Of a DNA stretch of 64,000 bases, positions 8,907-16,692 are shown in pieces. The stretch's first letter is position 1. Each line of letters begins with the position of its first letter. The position numbers were made by a program, and so were the translations under genes. The DNA comes from Sideroxyarcus sp. GTDB taxonomy: Bacteria; Pseudomonadota; Gammaproteobacteria; Burkholderiales; Gallionellaceae. A model generated the notes under the pieces. It was not told where the DNA came from and ran no database searches. It saw only the letters and a program-made list of their open reading frames with translations. The DNA is taken from positions 62,001 to 126,000 of the forward strand of contig JAUSBR010000010.1 in the NCBI GenBank assembly GCA_030651895.1, written 5' to 3'.

Positions 8907-9559
8907 ACGGTCTTTTCTCCATCAATTCCCCCGTTGTTTCCGGCACGCTGCTGTTGCTGATCCTGCTTTCCATCGCGACCTGGTCCATCGTTTTCTACAA
9001 ACTGAAGCGCCAGTTGCAGGACAAGAAGCGCAACCAGATTTTCCAGCAAGCTTTCTGGGCGGCCGGTAACTGGCAGGAAGCGGCACGGCACGCGGAGCAG
9101 GGCGAGGGCGATGTGGCCACGCTGGCACAGGCCGGTTTCGCCGAGATGAAAGCCTTGAATTCGGAACGCCAGGACCTGATGCACACCGGTGCGCCGCAGG
9201 AAGTGCTGGAACGCCAGCTACGCCAGCAGGTGCAGAACATCCAGCGCTACCACGAGCGCGGCCTCGCCGAGCTCGCCACCATCGGTTCGACTTCCCCTTT
9301 CGTCGGTCTGTTCGGTACGGTGTGGGGCATCATGCATGCCTTGCAGGAGATCGGCGCCAGCGGCTCGGCCTCGCTCGACGTGGTGGCCGGCCCCATCGGC
9401 GAGGCGCTCATCGCCACCGCCATCGGCATCGCCACCGCGCTGCCCGCCGTGCTGGCCTACAACTTCTTCCTGCGCGGCATCAAACTGCGCGTCACCGAGC
9501 TGGAGAACTTCGCGCACGACTTCATGCGCCTTGCGCTCAAGCACAACTTCAAGGGGTAA
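8903..9559 (+). CDS. exbB: biopolymer transport protein ExbB (MotA/TolQ/ExbB proton channel)
   Basis: A 218-residue inner-membrane protein with an N-terminal TM (VSGTLLLLILLSIATWSIVFY), a cytoplasmic loop, and two C-terminal TMs within the family core. That core includes ELATIGSTSPFVGLFGTVWGIMHA and GPIGEALIATAIGIATALPAVLAYN. With ExbD it forms the proton-driven motor for TonB. Overlaps tonB by four bases and is followed by exbD after three bases. TolQ is the alternative family member, but direct linkage to tonB and receptors favours ExbB. Confidence 0.93.
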   Translation: MNGLFSINSPVVSGTLLLLILLSIATWSIVFYKLKRQLQDKKRNQIFQQAFWAAGNWQEAARHAEQGEGDVATLAQAGFAEMKALNSERQDLMHTGAPQEVLERQLRQQVQNIQRYHERGLAELATIGSTSPFVGLFGTVWGIMHALQEIGASGSASLDVVAGPIGEALIATAIGIATALPAVLAYNFFLRGIKLRVTELENFAHDFMRLALKHNFKG

Positions 9560-9562
9560 GCC

Positions 9563-9964
9563 ATGGCGATGGGAAGTAACGACGGCGACATGATGAGCGA
9601 GATCAACGTCACGCCGCTGGTGGATGTGATGCTGGTGCTGCTGGTGGTGTTCATCATCACCGCCCCCCTGCTGGCGCCGCAGTCGCTCAAGATCAATCTG
9701 CCCAAGACCGACTCGGTGCAAAGCAACGAGAAGCCGCAGAAGGTCAGTCTGGTGGTGGATGCGCAGGGCAACATCGAGATGGATCGCATGCATGTGAGCG
9801 ACGAAGGTCTGGCCGAAACTTTGCGCCAGCGCGCGGTCGATCCGCAGTTCCAGTTGCAGATCGAGGCGGACGATGCGGTGAACTATGGCCGCGTCGCGCA
9901 ACTGATGGCCATCGCGCAGAAAGCCGGGGTCAGCAAGCTGTCGTTCATGACGCTGTCAAAATGA
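9563..9964 (+). CDS. exbD: biopolymer transport protein ExbD
   Basis: A 133-residue ExbD/TolR family protein with a single N-terminal TM preceded by the hallmark MSEINVTPLVDVMLVLLVVF; its Asp is the proton-carrying residue of the family. A periplasmic domain follows. The ATG has a good AAGGGG site just after the exbB stop. Last gene of the uptake operon; no strong terminator is visible before the next gene. Confidence 0.93.
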   Translation: MAMGSNDGDMMSEINVTPLVDVMLVLLVVFIITAPLLAPQSLKINLPKTDSVQSNEKPQKVSLVVDAQGNIEMDRMHVSDEGLAETLRQRAVDPQFQLQIEADDAVNYGRVAQLMAIAQKAGVSKLSFMTLSK

Positions 9965-10046
9965 CATGGTGGTTGCGGGGCTCGGATTGAATTAAACTCC
10001 CGCATCGGCGCGTTGATGCCGAGCTAAAACATAAGAGGAGTCCACC

Positions 10047-10490
10047 ATGGATCGCAGGGAACTACTGATGGGAGCAGCCGCGCTGGCTGTTGCCGCAACC
10101 ACCGGGCGCGCATTCGCCGCCGAACATAACCACTCGGCACACGATCATCACGCGATGTCTTCGCGCAACGACAAGCTCATCGCCGCCGCAGCGGACTGCG
10201 TGGCCAAGGCCAACATCTGCCTGCAACACTGTCTCAATCTGTTAGGGCAGGGCGACCAGAGCATGGCTGCCTGCGCCAAGTCTTCCAGCCAGACCGCTGC
10301 GCTTTGCACGGCTCTGCAACAACTGGCTTCCGCCGAATCCAAACACCTGCCCAAACTGGCCCGCGCCGCGATGGATGTGTGCAAGGAATGCGAGGAAGAG
10401 TGCAAGAAGACCGAGAAGCATCCCGAGTGCAAGGCTTGCAAGGAAGCTTGCGCGGCTTGCTACGAAGAGTGCAGGAAGGTTGCTGCTTAA
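10047..10490 (+). CDS. Tat-exported four-helix-bundle copper storage protein (Csp1-like, DUF326-type)
   Basis: A 147-residue protein with a Tat signal (MDRRELLMGAAALAVAATTGRAFA), a short His-rich start to the mature chain (EHNHSAHDHH), and a helical region carrying 13 cysteines spaced along helices (CVAKANICLQHC, CKECEEEC, CKACKEACAACYEEC). This matches exported copper storage proteins, in which thiols lining a four-helix bundle bind many Cu(I) ions; Csp1 of Methylosinus is the type example. A GAGGAG site precedes the ATG. A strong terminator follows, so it is probably a single-gene unit or the end of the preceding one. The His-rich stretch may add a second metal site, which is inference. Confidence 0.85.
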   Translation: MDRRELLMGAAALAVAATTGRAFAAEHNHSAHDHHAMSSRNDKLIAAAADCVAKANICLQHCLNLLGQGDQSMAACAKSSSQTAALCTALQQLASAESKHLPKLARAAMDVCKECEEECKKTEKHPECKACKEACAACYEECRKVAA

Positions 10491-10508
10491 CCAATTGTTG
10501 CAATAGGT

Positions 10509-10535
10509 AAAAGGCGCGCTACGGCGCGCCTTTTT
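10509..10535 (+). terminator. rho-independent terminator after the copper-storage gene
   Basis: Stem GGCGCGC (10513-10519), loop TACG, stem GCGCGCC (10524-10530) and T5 tail; an A-tract on the left makes it potentially bidirectional. Confidence 0.9.
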
Positions 10536-10579
10536 GTGTGCGTGCGAACATTGGAATGCGAACCGCTGGAAAGCTCGAT

Positions 10580-10585
10580 TATAAT
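10580..10585 (+). promoter_or_regulatory. -10 element of probable pntAB promoter
   Basis: A perfect TATAAT in the gap between the terminator and pntA, about 80 bases before the start codon. No convincing -35 box is seen at 16-18 bases upstream. Confidence 0.45.
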
Positions 10586-10664
10586 AGTCGGCTGAAGCGC
10601 CGGGCCATTCGGTTCGGCTCGTTCAAGTGCCCTGCATGGGTGCCAGTGTGAAGAGGATGACTTC

Positions 10665-12245
10665 ATGGTTATGTTGATAGGAATTCCCCGGGAGACACTC
10701 CCGGGAGAGAAGCGTGTCGCGACAGTCCCGGAGATCGTGGAAAAGCTCGTCAAGCTGGGTTTCAAGGTCGCGATCGAATCAGGCGCGGGTGAAGCCGCGA
10801 ATTTCAGCGATGATGCCTATCGGGCTGTCGGTGCCGAGATCATTGCCGGTGCGCCGCAGTTGTGGGCTGCTTCCGATATCGTATTCAAGGTGGCCGTTCC
10901 GACGAGCGCCGAAGTGAACATGATGCGCGAAGGCGGGACCCTGATCGGTTTCGTCTGGCCTGCGCAGAACCCCGAATTGATGCAGCAACTGGCAGCGAAG
11001 AAGGCCACCGTGCTGGCGATCGACTGTCTGCCGCGCCAACTTTCCCGCGCCCAGAAGATGGATGCGCTGACCTCGCAGGCCAGTGTGGCCGGTTACCGCG
11101 CGGTCATCGAGGCGGCCAACGTGTTTGGCCGCTACTTCAATGGCCAGATCACGGCTGCGGGCAAGGTGCCTCCGGCCAAGGTCTTCATCGCCGGTGCCGG
11201 TGTGGCGGGTCTGGCCGCAATCGGCACGGCAGCCGGTCTGGGTGCCATCGTGCGCGCCAACGATACCCGTGCCGAGGTGGCCGACCAGGTCAAGTCGCTG
11301 GGTGGCGAATTCGTGAAGGTGAATTACGAGGAAGAAGGCTCGGGCGGCGGCGGTTATGCCAAGGTGATGTCGGAAGGCTTCCTGCAGGCACAGCGCGATA
11401 TGTATGCGCAGCAGGCACGTGAAGTGGACATCATCATCACGACTGCGCTGATCCCCGGCAAACCCGCGCCGCGTCTCATCACGGCCGAGATGGTGCAGAG
11501 CATGAAGCCCGGCAGCGTGATCGTCGATATGGCGGCGGAGCGCGGCGGCAACTGCGAGCTGACCGAGCCCGGCAAGGCGGTAGTGAAGCACGGCGTCACC
11601 ATCGTCGGTTATACCGATCTGAACAGTCGCCTGGCACGTCAGTCATCCACCCTGTATGGAACCAATCTGTTCCGTCTGGCAGAAGAGTTGTGCAAGACCA
11701 AGGACGGCATCATCAACGTCAACATGGAAGACGATGCCATCCGCGGTCTGACCGTTGTCAAGAATGGCGAGGTCACCTGGCCCGCGCCCGCACTGAAGAT
11801 GCCCGCGCCAGCAGCGAAACCGGCTGTCGCTTCCAAGGCGCCCGCAGCGGCGCATGGACATGGCAGCGGTGCGCCGATGTCTGCCCGTTCGCTGGCGCTC
11901 GTGTTCGGCTTGGGCGCCCTGCTGTTCCTGCTCATCGGTGCCTATGCGCCCGCCGCGTTCCTGGGCCACTTCACCGTGTTCGTGCTGGCCTGCTTCGTCG
12001 GCTACATGGTGGTGTGGAACGTGACCCCCGCGCTGCACACGCCCTTGATGAGCGTCACCAATGCGATCAGCAGCATCATCGTCATCGGCGCGCTGGTCCA
12101 GATATCTCCCTCGTCGCTGTTTGCATTTGATCGTCCGGATGGCTGGATACGCGGTCTGGCGGTGGTGGCTATCGCACTCACGGCGGTCAACATGTTCGGC
12201 GGCTTCGCTGTCACTCGACGCATGCTGTCGATGTTCAGGAAATAA
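10665..12245 (+). CDS. pntA: NAD(P) transhydrogenase subunit alpha
   Basis: A 526-residue alpha subunit of the proton-translocating transhydrogenase, which moves hydride between NADH and NADP+ using the proton gradient. The N-terminal NAD-binding domain I starts at [17 protein letters not shown] and has the Rossmann segment [17 protein letters not shown] and [14 protein letters not shown]. An Ala/Pro linker and a His-rich HGHGSG lead to four C-terminal TM helices (domain IIa). It is the undivided E. coli-type alpha chain (510 residues there), not the split alpha1/alpha2 form. An AGAGG site lies eight bases before the ATG at 10665; the ATG at 10671 is an alternative. pntB follows after eight bases. 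Confidence 0.95.
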   Translation: MVMLIGIPRETLPGEKRVATVPEIVEKLVKLGFKVAIESGAGEAANFSDDAYRAVGAEIIAGAPQLWAASDIVFKVAVPTSAEVNMMREGGTLIGFVWPAQNPELMQQLAAKKATVLAIDCLPRQLSRAQKMDALTSQASVAGYRAVIEAANVFGRYFNGQITAAGKVPPAKVFIAGAGVAGLAAIGTAAGLGAIVRANDTRAEVADQVKSLGGEFVKVNYEEEGSGGGGYAKVMSEGFLQAQRDMYAQQAREVDIIITTALIPGKPAPRLITAEMVQSMKPGSVIVDMAAERGGNCELTEPGKAVVKHGVTIVGYTDLNSRLARQSSTLYGTNLFRLAEELCKTKDGIINVNMEDDAIRGLTVVKNGEVTWPAPALKMPAPAAKPAVASKAPAAAHGHGSGAPMSARSLALVFGLGALLFLLIGAYAPAAFLGHFTVFVLACFVGYMVVWNVTPALHTPLMSVTNAISSIIVIGALVQISPSSLFAFDRPDGWIRGLAVVAIALTAVNMFGGFAVTRRMLSMFRK

Positions 12246-12253
12246 GGAAAAAT

Positions 12254-13672
12254 ATGTCTTCAAGTCTGGTCTCTGTTGCATATATCGGCGCGATCATCCT
12301 GTTCATCCTCAGTCTGGGCGGGCTGTCCAATCCTGAGTCTTCGCGTCGCGGCAATCTCTACGGCATGGTCGGCATGCTGCTGGCCGTGTTGGCCACGGTG
12401 TTCGGCCCGCGCGTCACGATGGACGGGCTCCCATGGATACTCGGTGCGCTGCTGGTGGGCGGCAGTGTCGGCCTCTACGCGGCACGCAAGGTGCAGATGA
12501 CGCAGATGCCGGAACTGGTCGCGCTGATGCACAGCATGGTCGGTCTGGCTGCATGTCTGGTCGGCTTTGCCAATTACATCGACCCGACGGCGGCGCTGAA
12601 CCTGTCCAGCGCGGAAAAGGCAATCCACGAGATCGAGGTCTATCTCGGCATCCTGATCGGCGCGGTGACCTTCTCCGGCTCGCTGATCGCGTTCGGCAAG
12701 CTGTCCGGCAAGATCGGCGGCAAACCGTTGCTGCTGCCGGGCAGGCACTGGCTGAATCTGCTGGGCCTGCTGATCGTTATCGTCTCCGGCTATCAGTTCC
12801 TGCATGCCGAGACCATTCATATGGGCATGTTAGCCCTGGCCGTGATGACGGTGATCGCGCTGCTGTTCGGCATCCATATGGTGATGGCCATCGGCGGAGC
12901 CGACATGCCGGTGGTGGTGTCCATGCTGAACAGCTATTCCGGCTGGGCTGCTGCTGCGACCGGCTTCATGCTGAACAACGACCTGCTGATCGTTACCGGC
13001 GCATTGGTGGGTTCCAGCGGTGCCATCCTGTCCTACATCATGTGCCGTGCGATGAACCGCAACTTCATCAGCGTCATCGCGGGCGGCTTCGGCACCGGCG
13101 GAGGCAGCCCGGCCAAGTCGGGCGGCGATGCGCAACCTGAGGGCGAGGTGGTACCCATCAGCGCCGCCGAGACAGCGGAACTGCTCGACTCCGCCAAGAG
13201 CGTGATCATCGTGCCGGGATACGGCATGGCCGTGGCACAGGCACAACATGCGGTGAACGAGCTCACCCAGTTGCTGCGCGAGAAGGGTGTCAACGTTCGT
13301 TTCGGCATCCATCCGGTCGCCGGCCGCATGCCCGGCCACATGAACGTGCTGCTGGCCGAGGCCAAGGTGCCCTATGACATCGTGATGGAGATGGACGAGG
13401 TCAATGCCGACTTTCCGGATACCGATGTTGCCATCGTGATCGGCGCCAACGACATCGTGAACCCGGCGGCACAGGAAGTGCCCGGCAGCCCCATCGCCGG
13501 CATGCCGGTGCTGGAGGTGTGGAAGGCCAGGACCTCCATCGTGATGAAGCGCAGCATGGCCTCCGGCTATGCGGGCGTGGAAAATCCGCTGTTCTACAAG
13601 GAGAACAACCGCATGTTGTTCGGCGATGCCAAGAAGGTCATCGAAGAAGTGATCAAATCATTGCAACACTGA
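12254..13672 (+). CDS. pntB: NAD(P) transhydrogenase subunit beta
   Basis: A 472-residue beta subunit. The N-terminal half is membrane domain IIb with about nine TM helices ([28 protein letters not shown] at the start), followed by the NADP(H)-binding domain III ([51 protein letters not shown]). Length is close to E. coli PntB (462). It pairs with pntA just upstream. A terminator follows at 13694. Confidence 0.95.
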   Translation: MSSSLVSVAYIGAIILFILSLGGLSNPESSRRGNLYGMVGMLLAVLATVFGPRVTMDGLPWILGALLVGGSVGLYAARKVQMTQMPELVALMHSMVGLAACLVGFANYIDPTAALNLSSAEKAIHEIEVYLGILIGAVTFSGSLIAFGKLSGKIGGKPLLLPGRHWLNLLGLLIVIVSGYQFLHAETIHMGMLALAVMTVIALLFGIHMVMAIGGADMPVVVSMLNSYSGWAAAATGFMLNNDLLIVTGALVGSSGAILSYIMCRAMNRNFISVIAGGFGTGGGSPAKSGGDAQPEGEVVPISAAETAELLDSAKSVIIVPGYGMAVAQAQHAVNELTQLLREKGVNVRFGIHPVAGRMPGHMNVLLAEAKVPYDIVMEMDEVNADFPDTDVAIVIGANDIVNPAAQEVPGSPIAGMPVLEVWKARTSIVMKRSMASGYAGVENPLFYKENNRMLFGDAKKVIEEVIKSLQH

Positions 13673-13693
13673 TAGCAGTGTGGGTTTAATATG

Positions 13694-13721
13694 ACGCCCG
13701 CAGTAGCGGGCGTTGTTGTTT
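13694..13721 (+). terminator. rho-independent terminator after pntAB
   Basis: Stem ACGCCCGC (13694-13701), loop AGTA, stem GCGGGCGT (13706-13713), then a T-rich tail TGTTGTTT. Confidence 0.85.
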
Positions 13722-13746
13722 CACCCATCGGGGCTGGCCGGAGGCC

Positions 13747-16692
13747 ATGAAAGATTTGTTGAACACACCGCAGGATTCCATTCTGGTGCGCAGCGTCCTG
13801 CTGGCACTGGCCTACTTTGTGACTGCGCAGATAGGCTTGCAGTTCGCGCTGGTCGGCCATGCCGTCACGCTGTTCTGGCCGCCTTCCGGCATCGCCATGG
13901 CAGCCGTTCTGTTGGGTGGCAACCGCTATTTGCCTGCGATACTCGTCGGTGCTTTTCTTTCCAACCTGACTTCGGGCATTTCCCTGTTGGCAGTGGTTGG
14001 GATGACCTCCGGAGCGGTGCTGGAAGCCTGGCTGGGTGCCTGGTTGCTCAAGCGCTACACGCGCTTCAATCTCCGCTTGTCCGAGGTGCGCGATATCTAC
14101 CGTCTGGGGCTGTATGGCGGAGCGATCAGCACCTTGTCCAGTGCGCTCCTGGGAGCGAGCAGCCTTTATTTCGTCGGCGCTATCGATACCCGCCAATTCC
14201 TCTCCACCACCTTGTTCTGGTGGATGGGTGATGCGCTCGGTGTGATCCTGTTCTTGCCCGCCGTGATGGCCTACGTGTTTCATAAACCGATGCCGTGGAG
14301 GCGCGCGCAACTGGCGGAACTGATCGCGCTGTTGCTGGCCACCGCCTTGCTGACCATGCTGGTGTTCGGCGAGCTGGCTGGAGCCGGTGAGACGGGCCAG
14401 CTGGGCCTGTTCATGCTGTTTCCGCTTATTGTCTGGGCTGCACTGAGTTTCAATCAGCGTTGCGTGAGCGGTCTGTTGATCGTGATGTTTCTTCTCGCTG
14501 TGGTCAGTACGCTCAACGGTGTCGGGCCCTTTGCCGACAACGGTCTGCGCGGGGTGATCGATCTCTGGCTGTATGTCACTTTCCTTTCCGTGCTGGGCAT
14601 CAGCGTGTCCGCGCTGAACTACCAGCGTACCCACGCTTTGAAACGTTTGCAGGGTAGCGAGGACGCGCTCAATCGTGCGCAGGTGATCGGCAAGGTCGGC
14701 AGCTGGCAACTGGATATGAGCAATAACCTGCTGGAATGGTCCGACCAGACTTACCGCATTTTCGGCATGCAGCGCAGCGGCGGACTCAATTACGAGATAT
14801 TTCTGGCACACGTGCATCCGGACGACCGCGAGTTACTGAACCGGAAATGGGAAGAAGCCCTGCAAAGCGGCAGTTACGATGTCGAACACCGCATATTGGT
14901 CGATGGCAATATCCGCTGGGTGCACGAGCAGGCCAAGTTCGACTTCGACCCGAAGAGCGGTGTTGCCGCTTTTGCCATCGGCACCGTCCACGACATCACC
15001 GCGCAGAAAGAAGAGCAGGCCGCGTTGCGTCTGGCGGCGCGTGTATTCGAAAGCAGCGGCGAGGCGATCCTGATCACTGACGCCAAAGCCAACGTCGTCG
15101 CCGTCAACCATGCTTTTGTCGCGATGAGCGGCTATCGGACGGAAGAGATGCTGGGCAGGAACCCGAGCATGCTGGGTTCGGGACGGCACGATGAAGCGTT
15201 CTACCGTTCGATGTGGAGCGACATCATTCAGCATGGCTACTGGCAGGGCGAGATATGGGACAAGCACAAGAACGGGCGCATCTACCCCAAGTGGATGTCG
15301 ATCACGGCGGTGCGCGACGGTGGCGGCGAAGTGACGAACTATGTCTCCATCGCGCGCGATATCACCGAACAGGCCGAAGCCGAGAAGAACATCCATTTTC
15401 TTGCCTACTACGATGTGCTGACCGGATTGCCGAACCGGACATTGCTGCGAGATCGACTGGGCCAGTTGATGGCTGTCGCGCATCGCGACAAGCAGCAGTT
15501 CGCGCTGTTGTTCATGGATCTCGACCGCTTCAAGTACATCAACGATTCGATGGGGCACAGCGTGGGCGACCGGCTGCTGCAGGCGGTGGCTTTGCGTATC
15601 CAGGCACATGTGCGCGATGAAGATACCGTGGCACGGATCGGGGGCGATGAATTCATCGTGCTGCTGCGCGAGACTGGCGAGAGCGGGGCTGCCGTGGTGG
15701 CGGCCAAGCTGCTGGAAGCGCTGTCCACGCCGTACGATCTGGACGGGCAAGTCATCTCGACGCTGGGCAGTATCGGTATCAGCATCTATCCCGACCACGC
15801 ACAGGATGCGGACACGCTGATCAAGAACGCCGATATGGCCATGTACCGCGCCAAGGAAGAGGGCCGCAACAATTTCCAATTCTTCCGGCCGGAGATGAAC
15901 TTTCGCGTCGACCTGCTGTTCTCCATGGAGAAGGATCTGCGGCTGGCACTGGAACGCAACGAGTTCTTCCTGCATTACCAGCCGCAGGCGGACCTGACGA
16001 CAGGCAAGCTCCGCGGAGTCGAAGCGTTGATACGCTGGAACCATCCCGAGAAAGGCGCGGTCTCGCCCGCCGAGTTCATCACGGTGGCGGAGGAGACCGG
16101 GCAGATCATTCCGATCGGCGAATGGGTGCTGCGCACGGCCTGCGCGCAACTGGTGCAATGGCAGCAGGCGGGACTGAAGGATTTCACCCTGTCGGTGAAT
16201 CTGTCGATACGGCAGTTGCGCCAGCCGACGCTGGGTGAACTGGTCAGGAATGTGCTGGCCGAATGCGGTCTGGAGCCGGGCTATCTGGAACTGGAGATCA
16301 CCGAGGGCATCATGATGGGTGACAACAAGATCGCGCTGAGTTTCCTCGACGAGATGGACGAGTTGGGGGTCAAACTGTCCATCGACGACTTCGGCACAGG
16401 CTTCTCCAGCTTGAACTATCTGAAGAAATTGCCGGTGCACAAACTCAAGATCGACCAGAGTTTCGTGCGCGACATCGAGACCGACGAGAGCGATGCCGCC
16501 ATCATCCGTTCCATCATCGCCCTGGGACACCGGCTCAATTTGCGCGTGATCGCGGAGGGGGTGGAGACGCAGGAGCAGCTCGACTTCCTGCGCATCCGCG
16601 GTTGCGACGAGATACAGGGCTACTTCTATTCCCGCCCCCTGTCGCCGGAAGCTGCCGCCAGCTTCATCCGCAACCCGCCGCGTCTTTCCTAG
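13747..16692 (+). CDS. membrane c-di-GMP enzyme: MASE1-PAS-PAS-GGDEF-EAL
   Basis: A 981-residue bifunctional candidate for making and breaking c-di-GMP. Residues 1 to about 300 are a MASE1 sensor with some eight TMs (VGHAVTLFWPPSGIAMAAVLLGGNRYLPAI). PAS domains begin near 311 and 429. GGDEF is intact at 632-636 with an inhibitory RxxD site (RDED, 623-626) five residues upstream. The EAL motif is intact at 759-761 (GVEALIRWN), with DDFGTGFSSL and EGVET. Both halves therefore look catalytically competent, and which dominates cannot be read from sequence. Single gene after the pntB terminator; it overlaps the end of convergent comEC by four bases. Confidence 0.93.
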   Translation: MKDLLNTPQDSILVRSVLLALAYFVTAQIGLQFALVGHAVTLFWPPSGIAMAAVLLGGNRYLPAILVGAFLSNLTSGISLLAVVGMTSGAVLEAWLGAWLLKRYTRFNLRLSEVRDIYRLGLYGGAISTLSSALLGASSLYFVGAIDTRQFLSTTLFWWMGDALGVILFLPAVMAYVFHKPMPWRRAQLAELIALLLATALLTMLVFGELAGAGETGQLGLFMLFPLIVWAALSFNQRCVSGLLIVMFLLAVVSTLNGVGPFADNGLRGVIDLWLYVTFLSVLGISVSALNYQRTHALKRLQGSEDALNRAQVIGKVGSWQLDMSNNLLEWSDQTYRIFGMQRSGGLNYEIFLAHVHPDDRELLNRKWEEALQSGSYDVEHRILVDGNIRWVHEQAKFDFDPKSGVAAFAIGTVHDITAQKEEQAALRLAARVFESSGEAILITDAKANVVAVNHAFVAMSGYRTEEMLGRNPSMLGSGRHDEAFYRSMWSDIIQHGYWQGEIWDKHKNGRIYPKWMSITAVRDGGGEVTNYVSIARDITEQAEAEKNIHFLAYYDVLTGLPNRTLLRDRLGQLMAVAHRDKQQFALLFMDLDRFKYINDSMGHSVGDRLLQAVALRIQAHVRDEDTVARIGGDEFIVLLRETGESGAAVVAAKLLEALSTPYDLDGQVISTLGSIGISIYPDHAQDADTLIKNADMAMYRAKEEGRNNFQFFRPEMNFRVDLLFSMEKDLRLALERNEFFLHYQPQADLTTGKLRGVEALIRWNHPEKGAVSPAEFITVAEETGQIIPIGEWVLRTACAQLVQWQQAGLKDFTLSVNLSIRQLRQPTLGELVRNVLAECGLEPGYLELEITEGIMMGDNKIALSFLDEMDELGVKLSIDDFGTGFSSLNYLKKLPVHKLKIDQSFVRDIETDESDAAIIRSIIALGHRLNLRVIAEGVETQEQLDFLRIRGCDEIQGYFYSRPLSPEAAASFIRNPPRLS

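Noticed and set aside
13594-14817. 407-codon minus-strand frame across the pntB terminator
   Set aside because: Gln/His-rich shadow crossing a terminator and the start of the MASE1 gene.
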